From the NCBI GenBank assembly GCA_045118075.1, contig JBGUOI010000155.1, forward strand, positions 1 through 47,177: a stretch of DNA of 47,177 nucleotides. Direction: 5' to 3'. The notes below the pieces were generated by a model. The model was not told the origin of the DNA and ran no database searches. It worked only from the letters and a program-made list of their open reading frames with translations. A program made the position numbers and the translations under genes. The stretch is from Merdiplasma sp045118075 (GTDB lineage Bacteria; Bacillota; Clostridia; Lachnospirales; Lachnospiraceae). How positions within the stretch are numbered: position 1 is the stretch's first letter; each line of letters opens with the position of its first letter. Positions 25,122-32,405 of the stretch are shown piece by piece.

Positions 25122-26073
25122 CGCCGATACTTCCTCTCCTGAATAAACTATAAAAACCGAACATGGTGCAGGCCACCACAAACCCGACAGCGATATTCAG
25201 CGGCAGGATGAGGCCTCCGCTTAAGATGGCTCCGGGCACCCCCTTCGGGATATGGTTCTCCAGGTGGTTGGCACCCATAAAAAAGACATAGCCTTTTGCA
25301 AAAATATAGAAAGTCAGCGAGGCGAATGTGACAGCCATGGACATCTTCATGGTAAAGAACCGATCCGCTCTGTCAAATCCGAAGGCCGCCGCAAAAATGA
25401 TCATGGCAGCGCCCATCACCGCGCCTCCCGAAAACCCGCCGCCGGGCGATATCTGCCCGTTCAGCAGAATGTAGATCCCGAAAACAAAAATACACGGCAG
25501 GATCACCAGGCCCACCTTCTGCATGATCGAGTCTTTTGACACATCAAAATAAGCATCCTGGCTGATCAGATAGTAATCCTCGAACCGGGAATTCATATTT
25601 TTCCGGTCTTTTAAGAGGAGGATCATCACACAGATCAGTGCCGTGAACAGAACGTGGGACTCACCGAGTGTATCGAAAGCTCTGTAGTCCAGGATCATCC
25701 CCGCCACGACGTTAACGGCGCCTGTCTCCTCCATCCCTTTCTCGATGTAGCGGTGCGAGACCTCTACAGCCCTTGGGTTTTCCTGACCATACCTTGGCAG
25801 ATTGGCCACGGTAAACAAAAGCACTCCGATCAGGGCAATGCAGCTGATCACGGCGACCGCGTTGTAAAGCAGGTAGAAACCTTTCCTCTCCGCCTCGATC
25901 ATTGCCTTCGAATACTCACTGCCGGCCAGGCGGTTGTAATCCTCGGCGTGTCTGTACTTATTCTCCTCATGGGATGCATCCGGTTCCAGGCTCCCGTCCA
26001 TGATGTGTTCCATCACGTCGCAGTCTCCGTCCAGCCATCTGTAAAACCGGCTTTTCCAATCATTCAGGTTCAT
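25114..26073 (-). CDS. Fused MbhE-like / MnhB (MrpB) antiporter subunit
   Basis: A 319-residue protein made of two parts. After a hydrophilic N-terminal stretch of about 65 residues, a single helix and a loop, residues 115-150 (DYRAFDTLGESHVLFTALI and following) resemble the C-terminal part of MrpA or the MbhE subunit. Residues about 170-319 match MnhB/MrpB, with the typical GQISPGGGFSGGAVMGAA motif. In Bacillus-type Mrp these belong to separate proteins (MrpA C-terminus and MrpB). The start overlaps the DUF4040 gene as ATGA. Confidence 0.88.
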   Translation of the reverse strand: MNLNDWKSRFYRWLDGDCDVMEHIMDGSLEPDASHEENKYRHAEDYNRLAGSEYSKAMIEAERKGFYLLYNAVAVISCIALIGVLLFTVANLPRYGQENPRAVEVSHRYIEKGMEETGAVNVVAGMILDYRAFDTLGESHVLFTALICVMILLLKDRKNMNSRFEDYYLISQDAYFDVSKDSIMQKVGLVILPCIFVFGIYILLNGQISPGGGFSGGAVMGAAMIIFAAAFGFDRADRFFTMKMSMAVTFASLTFYIFAKGYVFFMGANHLENHIPKGVPGAILSGGLILPLNIAVGFVVACTMFGFYSLFRRGSIGGV

Positions 26074-26393
26074 GACTGACCGCCTCCCTGCTTCGTGCCA
26101 TCGTTCTCTTTACCGGGCGCTTCCTCCATTGTCTCCTCAGTCTCGCCGGCATCTTCCGCCTTGATCTTTTTCAGCGTCATCAGGAAAAGGGTTCCGCTGA
26201 TACCCGCACCGACAGCCGCTTCCGTGATGGCCAGGTCCGGAGATTCGAGCGTCATCCATATGATGCACATGATCGAACTGTATGACATGAAAATGATCAC
26301 CGCCTGCAGCAGGTTCTGGTTCAAATTCACCGCGATCGCGCATATGATCAGCAGAAGGAGCAGCATGACCTTTATCACCGTAGAAATCGTCAT
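26070..26393 (-). CDS. MbhD-like (DUF4040) antiporter subunit
   Basis: A 107-residue protein with three hydrophobic helices (about 8-24, 28-46, 55-73) and a charged, Glu-rich C-terminal tail. The region ITEAAVGAGISGTLFLMTL, preceded by LESPDLA, is diagnostic for the DUF4040/MbhD family, which corresponds to a middle section of MrpA (the NuoJ-like part). Both ends overlap neighbouring genes by four bases. Its presence as a separate small subunit is typical of Mbh-like and group-2-like Mrp systems rather than Bacillus Mrp. Confidence 0.88.
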   Translation of the reverse strand: MTISTVIKVMLLLLLIICAIAVNLNQNLLQAVIIFMSYSSIMCIIWMTLESPDLAITEAAVGAGISGTLFLMTLKKIKAEDAGETEETMEEAPGKENDGTKQGGGQS

Positions 26394-26743
26394 TTTATCT
26401 CCTCTTCATCCGTATCTTCGCTCATTCGGCGCCTCACATGCCGATACAGGTCCGGGTTGGTAAAATACTCGATCTGTATCAGGAAATGTGATGAGACCGG
26501 CGAAGTAAACCACATAAATACAATGATCAGGCACATCTTGACCTGCGGCAGCCCGAACCCCGTCGCCAGAACAAGCGACAGTGCCACCAGGAAGATGCCC
26601 AGGGTGTCGCCGATACCGGCCGCATGCAGGCGGTTCATGATAAACCCGAAACGGTTGGCACCCAGCACCGCTGCCGTAAAGCAGATCATCGCGCTGACCA
26701 GGCAGATGCAGCTGATGCCGAAGCGGATCCACTCTCCCGTCAT
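26390..26743 (-). CDS. mnhG: Na+/H+ antiporter subunit MnhG/MrpG
   Basis: A 117-residue membrane protein with three helices. ANRFGFIMNRLHAAGIGDTLG matches the MnhG/MrpG signature, in which the RxHA element is nearly invariant, and the TSPVSSHFL segment is also typical. It overlaps mnhF and the MbhD-like gene by four bases each. MnhG is an accessory subunit needed for assembly and transport by Mrp complexes. Confidence 0.92.
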   Translation of the reverse strand: MTGEWIRFGISCICLVSAMICFTAAVLGANRFGFIMNRLHAAGIGDTLGIFLVALSLVLATGFGLPQVKMCLIIVFMWFTSPVSSHFLIQIEYFTNPDLYRHVRRRMSEDTDEEEIK

Positions 26744-27099
26744 AGCCCGTCACCGTCCTTTCCCGTCTTCTTCCCGGCAGGAAAGTCTTTATTTCTCACT
26801 TCATGCCCGAATTTCTCCCGCGTGCGCACCTTGGGAATATATGTCGCACTAAGGATCAGGACAGCGACAAAACTGATCATGGCATAAAGCAGCGCCACGT
26901 CGAGAAGGTAGCTCTCATCAAGTGCAAAGGTCAGGATACAGATACAGCTGATCACCATCGTCCCGATCATGTTGATCGACATGATACGATCGGTGACCCT
27001 GGGGCCGTAAACAGCCCGGATCAGCATGATCAGGATCAGTATGATAAACCAGACCAGCGCACCCATAAACAGAATATGGTAAGCATTTTCTACACTCAT
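26740..27099 (-). CDS. mnhF: Na+/H+ antiporter subunit MnhF/MrpF
   Basis: A 119-residue protein with three helices. The motif RAVYGPRVTDRIMSINMIG is characteristic of MnhF/MrpF (GP....DR...N). The last 30 residues are hydrophilic and basic. The start follows a weak GGAAATAAGAAG context, 27 bases after the end of mnhE; the stop overlaps mnhG. Confidence 0.92.
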   Translation of the reverse strand: MSVENAYHILFMGALVWFIILILIMLIRAVYGPRVTDRIMSINMIGTMVISCICILTFALDESYLLDVALLYAMISFVAVLILSATYIPKVRTREKFGHEVRNKDFPAGKKTGKDGDGL

Positions 27100-27126
27100 C
27101 TTCTTATTTCCTTAATATTCCGGCTC

Positions 27127-27579
27127 TCACCTGATCTTCTTCAGGAGCTTGACAAACGTCGATGTTTCCAATCCTTCGGCAAACCGCTCTTTCAGGCAGT
27201 GGATCACAAAGTGATCTCCCTCCTGGAAAAGGGTGATCGTTCCGGGCGTTAATGTGATCGAATTGGCCAGCAGTACATTCTGGAGCTGCGTCTTAAAACC
27301 CGAATGAAACTCAACGATCACCGGATCGGGTTCCTCGGCAGAAAAAACCATGCCGGCCATTGTGGCTGCAGAAAAAATGATCTGCCAGAGCAGATTGATC
27401 ATGTACAGCAAAATGATCGGCAAATTCCTGAGCACCCGCAGGTCGGTCCCGGGCGTATACCCGATCACCCGATAGGCAAACAGGGTCACGGCCGTGGCGA
27501 TGATCACCCCGAAGACCGCCAGTTCCGGTGTGATTCTCCCGTTTAAGATGATCCAGAGAAGGAAAAGAAACAGCCACAT
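27127..27579 (-). CDS. mnhE: Na+/H+ antiporter subunit MnhE/MrpE
   Basis: A 150-residue protein, first gene of the antiporter operon. It has two N-terminal helices (about 1-13 and 20-38), a third near 55-72, and a soluble C-terminal part. The TLTPGTITLFQEGDHFVIHCL segment is the typical MnhE motif (SITLTPGT). It is preceded by a good GGAGG site and by a sigma-A promoter. Its place at the head of the E-F-G order recalls Mbh and Mbs type operons, where E, F and G come first. Confidence 0.92.
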   Translation of the reverse strand: MWLFLFLLWIILNGRITPELAVFGVIIATAVTLFAYRVIGYTPGTDLRVLRNLPIILLYMINLLWQIIFSAATMAGMVFSAEEPDPVIVEFHSGFKTQLQNVLLANSITLTPGTITLFQEGDHFVIHCLKERFAEGLETSTFVKLLKKIR

Positions 27580-27609
27580 GGCAGATACCTCCGTTGATCA
27601 TTTTTATTC

Positions 27610-27638
27610 AGTATTAGTATATTTTCCCACTCTGACAA
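27610..27638 (-). promoter_or_regulatory. Promoter of the antiporter operon
   Basis: On the minus strand TTGTCA and AATACT are separated by 17 bases, about 30 bases upstream of the mnhE start. A TATACT at 27616-27621 is an alternative -10 but has no well-placed -35. This is the only promoter-like signal I see ahead of the 11.5-kb run down to the metallo-beta-lactamase gene. Confidence 0.55.
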
Positions 27639-27650
27639 GCTAAAGTCAAC

Positions 27651-27678
27651 AAAAAAGAGCAGGGCGGCGGCCCTGCTC
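27651..27678 (-). terminator. Rho-independent terminator of the secreted-protein gene
   Basis: On the minus strand a perfect 8-base-pair stem, GAGCAGGG/CCCTGCTC with a six-base loop, is followed directly by six T residues. It lies 20 bases after the stop of the upstream gene and just before the antiporter promoter, so it insulates the two units. Confidence 0.9.
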
Positions 27679-27697
27679 CATTTCTCATTATACAGTT

Positions 27698-28735
27698 TTA
27701 TTTTCCGAACCCGGAAAGCGGAGTATACTCGGGTGTGATCGGCTGATTGAACCGGTCAAGGCGCTCATTCCAGTCTTCCTCGGAAAGCGGCTCTTTATCA
27801 TCATCCCAATAGCCGACGAACCACGGTGCGTCGGGATCTTCAGAAGCGTCGTAGATGAACCTGGTCTGCAGGAACATCCGGGGGGCACAGAGAATATAGA
27901 AAGACATCTCGCTGTTAAAGGCACTTCCGGAAGCGGAAAGACGGATATAATCAGGTTTCTCCCCTCTGCCGCACAGGCTGTACATACTGCGTTCTCCACT
28001 GGTAAGAAGATGGTACGGTTCTCCGCTCACATTGATATACATATCATATACGGAAGGATCTTCCAGACTTCCCAGAATCAGCTCCTTATAGCCGTCCGAG
28101 TCCATATCCGTGAAGGCATATCCGAGTTTGTCGAGGGGATCACCCTCCAGGTCATAAGTGTACGCGTAAACATCAGAAAAGTCCATCTCGATCAGCTTGT
28201 CCCTGTCGGTCCGGTCATTGATCGCCGCGATGATTTTTTCCAGAACGGGGTCATATACCGAAGTCGTATCCATTTCGTCAGACGGGGTGAATGCCCCTCC
28301 TTCCGTGCAGGTGATATTTTTCTCAACCTCGTCCATGGCTTCGCTGACCTGGTGGTAGGTACTGTCTTCGATTCTCGGATCATACTCCACATCCGTCGGA
28401 TAATTCACTACCACGTTCCATACCGTTCCGTCATCGAGAGTGATCACACCCAGATGCTTGAAATCAGGCATAATAACATATTCAGAGGGATCTTTAAAGA
28501 GCATGAACGCTTCCACGTAGCCGCCCCATCCGGTTTCCCGCGCTTTCTTGTCGCAGATCTCGATTTCATCATCCTCGACGGTAATGTCACACAGCTCGTC
28601 GATCTCATCCGGCACGGTGATGGTCATCGGTCCGGCGGTATATTCCTTTGCCTGTACGGCGGAAGCTCCCGCTGCCATAACTGCGAGCCCTGTCAAGAGT
28701 GCTGCTGTTGTCAGGTATCTTTTCAGATTTTTCAT
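27698..28735 (-). CDS. Exported protein of unknown function
   Basis: A 345-residue protein with a clear signal peptide (about 1-30, basic start, hydrophobic core, ending AVQA-KE). I recognise no catalytic family. The mature protein is strongly acidic. Residues about 205-225 contain the DxDxDGYKEL pattern (DMDSDGYKELILG), like calcium-binding FG-GAP/VCBS-type repeats found in many Gram-positive surface proteins, here as a single copy. The C-terminal part is rich in Trp, Tyr and Asp (VGYWDDD, EEDWNERLD). I place the start at the ATG eight bases after GGAGG; an upstream GTG overlaps that site and is unlikely. It is a single-gene unit with its own terminator, divergent from the glucokinase. Confidence 0.8.
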   Translation of the reverse strand: MKNLKRYLTTAALLTGLAVMAAGASAVQAKEYTAGPMTITVPDEIDELCDITVEDDEIEICDKKARETGWGGYVEAFMLFKDPSEYVIMPDFKHLGVITLDDGTVWNVVVNYPTDVEYDPRIEDSTYHQVSEAMDEVEKNITCTEGGAFTPSDEMDTTSVYDPVLEKIIAAINDRTDRDKLIEMDFSDVYAYTYDLEGDPLDKLGYAFTDMDSDGYKELILGSLEDPSVYDMYINVSGEPYHLLTSGERSMYSLCGRGEKPDYIRLSASGSAFNSEMSFYILCAPRMFLQTRFIYDASEDPDAPWFVGYWDDDKEPLSEEDWNERLDRFNQPITPEYTPLSGFGK

Positions 28736-28800
28736 TTTGTCATCCTCCACTTCTGTCCTTATCCTTCCACAGGTTCATTGTCTTCCCGGTGTATGAACTG

Positions 28801-28806
28801 ATTATA
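28801..28806 (-). promoter_or_regulatory. Possible -10 box for the secreted-protein gene
   Basis: TATAAT on the minus strand, 65 bases upstream of the chosen start. No convincing -35 hexamer lies 16-18 bases upstream of it, so an activator may be needed or the site may be fortuitous. Confidence 0.35.
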
Positions 28807-28828
28807 CATCACACCGCACCTGTGCGTG

Positions 28829-28857
28829 TTGATTTTTTCCTTAACGAACGGTAAAAT
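28829..28857 (+). promoter_or_regulatory. Promoter of the ROK glucokinase gene
   Basis: TTGATT and TAAAAT are separated by 17 bases and end 54 bases before the start codon. This is the only clear plus-strand promoter I found. A short palindrome, CGCACCTGTGCG, lies just upstream. Confidence 0.65.
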
Positions 28858-28911
28858 ATTCTTATGAAACAGGTACTTTGGGCTTTTATTTTCTGAAAAA
28901 GGAGGAACGGT

Positions 28912-29865
28912 ATGGCCGATTTCTACAACATCTGCCTGGACATTGGCGGCACTAAGGTCCTCGGTGCGATCTTCGATAAAAACGACAAGATCATCTACCG
29001 GCTCAAGAAGAAGACGAAAGAAGGCGGCGACAACTCCGACAGCGTCGAGAAAGTGATCATCAGTGTCGTAGAAGAGATGATCAACGAATCCGGCATCAAC
29101 AAAAAAGACGTTCGTGCGATCGGCGTCGGCGCTCCCGGCGTAGTCGACTCGGGAAAAGGCGTTGTTTTGTTTTCCCCGAATCTGCCCTGGCGAAATTACG
29201 ATATTAAAACCCCCATCGAAAAGAAATTCGGCGTTCCTTTCATGATCGGCAACGATGTGAACGTCGGCGTGCTCGGCGAGTACAAATACGGCGCCGCACG
29301 CGGATTTAAAAACGTGGTCGGCTTCTTTGTAGGCACCGGAATGGGCGGCGGCCTCATCCTGAACGGAAAGCTTTTCACCGGCAACGAATTCAAAGCAGCT
29401 GAGTACGGTCACATGATCCTCGATCCGGAAGGCCCGCTCTGCAACTGCGGCCAGAGAGGCTGCCTGGAAGCCTTCTCCAGCAAGAAAGGCATGTCTGCCT
29501 ACATCCTTCAGCAGGCCGGCAGAGGCCGGAAGACCATGCTTGAGGAAAACATTGAAAACGGCGTATTCAAGAGCAAAGCCCTGAAGAAAGCTCTGGCTGC
29601 TAACGATGAAGTCACCGTTGAAGCAGTAGACCGTGCCTGCCATTACCTGGCCGTTGCCACCGGCAACATGATCAACACGATCAGCCCGGACGTGGTCATC
29701 TACGGCGGCGGTGTGATCGAAGCCGTCGGCGACATCTTCCTCAAGAAGATCCTCAAAGAAGTAGACAAATACTGCATGCCGTCCATCCGGCCGACCGTCA
29801 AGCTCAAGACAGCCGAGCTGGGAGATGACTCCGTGATCTACGGGGCGCTGTCCATGATCAAATAA
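28912..29865 (+). CDS. ROK-family glucokinase
   Basis: A 317-residue ROK sugar kinase that phosphorylates glucose (or a related hexose) with ATP. The N-terminal phosphate-binding motif is LDIGGTKVLGAIFD (about 9-22). The catalytic aspartate lies in GNDVN (Asp115), and the sugar-contacting histidine in EYGHM (His167). The zinc cluster CNCGQRGCLE (Cys177, Cys179, Cys184) is intact. There is no N-terminal helix-turn-helix, which argues for a kinase and not a ROK repressor. AAAGGAGG lies six bases before the ATG. It is the only gene on the plus strand, and it converges on kdgK with an unusual repeat block between them. Confidence 0.93.
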   Translation: MADFYNICLDIGGTKVLGAIFDKNDKIIYRLKKKTKEGGDNSDSVEKVIISVVEEMINESGINKKDVRAIGVGAPGVVDSGKGVVLFSPNLPWRNYDIKTPIEKKFGVPFMIGNDVNVGVLGEYKYGAARGFKNVVGFFVGTGMGGGLILNGKLFTGNEFKAAEYGHMILDPEGPLCNCGQRGCLEAFSSKKGMSAYILQQAGRGRKTMLEENIENGVFKSKALKKALAANDEVTVEAVDRACHYLAVATGNMINTISPDVVIYGGGVIEAVGDIFLKKILKEVDKYCMPSIRPTVKLKTAELGDDSVIYGALSMIK

Positions 29866-30068
29866 TGACAGGGGATACTCCTCTTTAAGGAAGTAAATGA
29901 AAAAGATATCATCCTGTTCCACGGGGCCCGCTGGCGCTCTGACCGAAGCGCAGCGGTACTAAGGCTTGGGCTGAAGCCCTCGCCAAGTACCGGCGCTTCG
30001 CTAGGTCCCCTTTGGAACAGGATGATATCTTTTTCTTTTCTTTTACTCAAAAAGGAGAGTCCCCAGTA
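29866..30068. repeat. Palindromic element 1
   Basis: Perfect 23-bp arms (29899-29921 and 30013-30035, read GAAAAAGATATC... and its complement) are extended inward by GAAGCGC/GCGCTTC, GGTACT/AGTACC and GGGCT-GA-AGCCC, giving an almost continuous hairpin of about 137 bases. It is flanked by the outer motif on the left and by a degenerate inverted copy (AGGAGAGTCCCC, 30053-30064) on the right. T-rich runs follow the stem on both strands, so it can act as a bidirectional terminator. Confidence 0.85.
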
Positions 30069-30082
30069 CAGCGAAAGACTGA

Positions 30083-30194
30083 CACAGAACCGTCAATCCA
30101 TTTCCAACGCCCGCACACCCCAGCCTTCTCCGCCCACTCCCGCAGCTGCCTCGGGGAGTCGCGCGCATCGCGCACGGAAATAGACGGTTCTGTG
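30083..30194. repeat. Palindromic element 2
   Basis: Arms CACAGAACCGTC (30083-30094) and GACGGTTCTGTG (30183-30194) pair perfectly over 12 bases, then, after a small bulge, ATTTCC pairs with GGAAAT. Inside, ACTCCC/GGGAGT (30134-30160 region) forms a further stem. The GACGGTTCTGTG motif resembles intergenic repeats that I associate with RAYT (Y1-type REP transposase) elements in clostridia; this link is from memory and was not searched. Confidence 0.75.
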
Positions 30195-30205
30195 CTATCC
30201 GGCGA

Positions 30206-30471
30206 TGACAAGGGGACACGCCTCAGGTAAAGACACGGGATAACAACATAAAAGAAATTCAAAAAGGATCTTCAGCCTATGCAGCCGCTGCAGAAAATGC
30301 GAGCATAGCGACGCATTCGGAGCTCTGTCTGAGCACACGTCAGTGTGCGAGTTAGCGAAGAATGCGTCAGATAGGCGGCGCAGCATTTTCAAATGCGGCA
30401 AATAGCTGAAGATCCTTTGAATTTCTTTTATGTTGTAACCCAATCTCTATTCTGAGGAGTGTCCCCTGTCA
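30206..30471. repeat. Palindromic element 3
   Basis: Arms of about 32 bases (30243-30276 and 30405-30436) match except for two extra A residues in the left arm. Inner stems GACGCATTC/GAATGCGTC and GCACAC-GTCA-GTGTGC continue the hairpin to a tip near 30340. It is bounded by TGACAAGGGGACACGCCTC (from 30206) and GAGGAGTGTCCCCTGTCA (to 30471), which are inverted copies of each other. So this element has its own terminal repeats of the same type as element 1. Confidence 0.85.
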
Positions 30472-30474
30472 GAA

Positions 30475-31572
30475 TTATCTCTTAACGCGCGCCCCGGCTC
30501 CGCTCATGATAGCTTCCACCTCTGCGCAGCTTGCCATGGTGGTATCACCGGGTGTGGTCATCGCGAGTGCGCCGTGAGCAGCACCGTAGTTGACGGCTTT
30601 TTCCGGATCACCGGTGGTCATCAGGCCGTACACGAGTCCGGATGCGAAAGAGTCGCCGCCGCCGACACGGTCAAGAATCTCCAGGCCCTTATAATCGCTG
30701 GCCTTGTAGATCTCGCCGTCTGCCCAGCACAGGGCGCTCCAGTCGTTGACCGTAGCTGTTTTGACGGTACGCAGTGTAGTGGCGACCACCTTGAAGTTGG
30801 GATAGGTCTGAGCGGCAGTATTGATCATCTTGCGGTAGCCGTCAAGGTTCAGCTCTTTGAGGTTCTCGTCGTTGCCTTCCACTTCGAAGCCGAGGCAGGC
30901 CGTGAAGTCTTCTTCGTTGCCGATCATGACATCGACATACTTGGCGATCTCTTTGTTGACTTCCTGAGCCTTTTCCTTACCGCCGATCGCACTCCACATG
31001 GAGGGACGGTAGTTAAGGTCATAAGAGACAACGGTTCCATATTTCTTTGCGGTCTTGATGACTTCGATGACGGTCTCGCAGGACTGCTCGGACAAAGCGG
31101 CATAGATCCCGCCGGTGTGGAGCCAGCGGACGCCGAGCTCACCAAACAGGTATTCCAGGTCAAAGTCTTCGGGTCTTGCTTTGGAGATAGCCGTATTTGC
31201 ACGGTCAGAACAGCCGATGGCACCGCGGATGCCGAAGCCGCGCTCCGTGAAGTTGAGTCCGTTGCGGCAGACCCTGCCCATACCGTCTGTCTTCATCCAT
31301 TTGATGAAAGAAGTGTCAACGCCCCCCTGGAGAATAAAGTCCTCCATCAGCTTTCCGACCTCATTGTCAGCGAACGCGGTGAGCACGGCGCTGCGCATGC
31401 CGAAACATCTGCGAAGGCCCCTGACCACATTATACTCTCCGCCGCCTTCCCAGGCACGGAATGAACGGGCTGTCCGGATCCTTCCCTCACCGGGATCGAG
31501 ACGGAGCATTACTTCACCAAGACTGACTGCATCATAACGGCACTCGGCCGCGCTTTTGACTTTAAGATCCAT
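30475..31572 (-). CDS. kdgK: 2-keto-3-deoxygluconate kinase
   Basis: PfkB-family kinase that phosphorylates 2-keto-3-deoxygluconate to KDPG. SLGEVMLRLDPGEGRI at the N-terminus and the GGGEYNVVRGL motif fit KdgK-like sugar kinases. The C-terminal DRVGGGDSFASG motif supplies the catalytic aspartate and anion hole. About 365 residues, slightly longer than the usual 310-340. Two ATGs are six bases apart. AAAGGA abuts the first, so I use the second. It lies 46 bases downstream of eda and forms a two-gene unit with it. The substrate assignment is supported by the eda, uxuA and uxuB neighbours. Confidence 0.93.
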   Translation of the reverse strand: MDLKVKSAAECRYDAVSLGEVMLRLDPGEGRIRTARSFRAWEGGGEYNVVRGLRRCFGMRSAVLTAFADNEVGKLMEDFILQGGVDTSFIKWMKTDGMGRVCRNGLNFTERGFGIRGAIGCSDRANTAISKARPEDFDLEYLFGELGVRWLHTGGIYAALSEQSCETVIEVIKTAKKYGTVVSYDLNYRPSMWSAIGGKEKAQEVNKEIAKYVDVMIGNEEDFTACLGFEVEGNDENLKELNLDGYRKMINTAAQTYPNFKVVATTLRTVKTATVNDWSALCWADGEIYKASDYKGLEILDRVGGGDSFASGLVYGLMTTGDPEKAVNYGAAHGALAMTTPGDTTMASCAEVEAIMSGAGARVKR

Positions 31573-31618
31573 ATCCATTCCTTTCTGCGGACGAAAGCCC
31601 GCCGTCTTCTGCTCCGGC

Positions 31619-32257
31619 TCAGCCGCGGATCTCCTTTACGATATCAGCTGCTTCACGAACCATGTCTTTGATCTTGTCGAACTCTCCCGCCGCGATCAGA
31701 TCTTTCTTGACCATCCAGCTGCCGCCGCAGGCAACGATCCTGTTGTAGCCCAGATATTCACGGACGTTGGAAGCGCTGATTCCTCCGGTGGGCATGAATG
31801 TCACATCCACATAAGGAGCCGCGATCGCCTTGATCATCTTCAGGCCGCCCGCCGGCTCTGCCGGGAAGAATTTGACGGTCTTCAGACCAAGTTCCAGTGC
31901 TGCTTCGATCTCGGTCGGTGTCTGGATACCGGGAGTGATGGGAATGTTCTTTTCCTGGCAGTATTTCACGATCTTCGGATTGAGTCCGGGGCTGACGATG
32001 AACTTTGCGCCGGCAGCCACGGCACGGTCAACCTGCTCGGTGGTCAGTACAGTGCCTGCACCAACCAGCATATCCGGGAATTCTTTGCTCATGATGCGGA
32101 TCGCTTCTTCAGCGGCCGCCGTTCTGAATGTGACCTCTGCGCACGGAAGTCCGCCCTCGCAAAGAGCTTCACCCAGTGCCTTTGCATCTTTCGCATCATC
32201 CAGCACAACTACAGGGATAATGCCGATCTTACTGAACTGTTCAAAAATGTTGCTCAT
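31619..32257 (-). CDS. eda: 2-dehydro-3-deoxyphosphogluconate aldolase
   Basis: Class I KDPG/KHG aldolase that splits KDPG to pyruvate and glyceraldehyde 3-phosphate. The 212-residue length is normal. The general base glutamate is in AEVTFRT (Glu41, with Arg45 next in the site), and the Schiff-base lysine is in TVKFFPAEP (Lys129). The PTGGIS motif binds phosphate. GAGGG precedes the ATG. It is the first gene of the eda-kdgK unit and lies downstream of a promoter with an operator-like palindrome. Confidence 0.96.
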   Translation of the reverse strand: MSNIFEQFSKIGIIPVVVLDDAKDAKALGEALCEGGLPCAEVTFRTAAAEEAIRIMSKEFPDMLVGAGTVLTTEQVDRAVAAGAKFIVSPGLNPKIVKYCQEKNIPITPGIQTPTEIEAALELGLKTVKFFPAEPAGGLKMIKAIAAPYVDVTFMPTGGISASNVREYLGYNRIVACGGSWMVKKDLIAAGEFDKIKDMVREAADIVKEIRG

Positions 32258-32330
32258 AGTAACCCTCCCTCAGATGATCCTGATCTGCTGATACCGTTTT
32301 TTCCGCTGTTTCTCTTTGTTTCCTAATCCC

Positions 32331-32358
32331 ATTATACATCTTGTATACTAGGATGCAA
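32331..32358 (-). promoter_or_regulatory. eda-kdgK promoter with GntR-type operator in the spacer
   Basis: On the minus strand TTGCAT (-35) and TATAAT (-10) are 16 bases apart. The spacer contains the imperfect 12-base palindrome CTAGTATACAAG (32340-32351, 10 of 12 positions symmetric) with a GTATAC core, as in binding sites of hexuronate regulators such as UxuR/ExuR. Repressor binding here would block RNA polymerase. Confidence 0.65.
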
Positions 32359-32405
32359 GTCAGAAAACTGACCAAATTTTCCGTATTATTTTGTATAGTT
32401 TTTTC

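Larger units (their letters stand above)
29866..30471. repeat. Composite nested palindromic block between convergent genes
   Basis: The whole gap between the glucokinase and kdgK is inverted-repeat DNA. An outer pair, TGACAGGGGATACTCCTC (29866-29883) and GAGGAGTGTCCCCTGTCA (30454-30471), is complementary over 18 bases with one G-U type mismatch. It starts at the first base after the glucokinase stop and ends three bases from the kdgK stop. Three long hairpins, listed separately, lie inside. As RNA it could fold into a three-branched structure closed by an 18-bp stem. Open readings inside are short and unconvincing. Confidence 0.85.

Noticed and set aside
18239..27579. A membrane-bound hydrogenase (Mbh/Ech) or complex I operon
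   Set aside because: No hydrogenase large or small subunit, ferredoxin-like or NuoBCDI-like gene is found among the neighbours; only membrane antiporter subunits are present.
28759..29922. A 387-codon open reading on the minus strand
   Set aside because: Antisense to the glucokinase gene, whose motifs are complete. The predicted protein matches no family I know.
30012..30262. Short open readings on both strands inside the palindromic block
   Set aside because: They cross the arms of the inverted repeats, have no ribosome sites and contain no recognisable motif.
29866..30471. The block as a known large RNA such as ROOL or GOLLD, or a retron RNA
   Set aside because: The size is similar, but I could not find conserved motifs of those RNAs, no reverse transcriptase is adjacent, and the nearly perfect long arms point to palindromic repeats instead. 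Not excluded formally.
30475..32257. A degraded tRNA or rRNA near the eda-kdgK unit or elsewhere in intergenic gaps
   Set aside because: No cloverleaf with the TTCRA loop or CCA-adjacent acceptor stem was found by eye in any intergenic region of the window.
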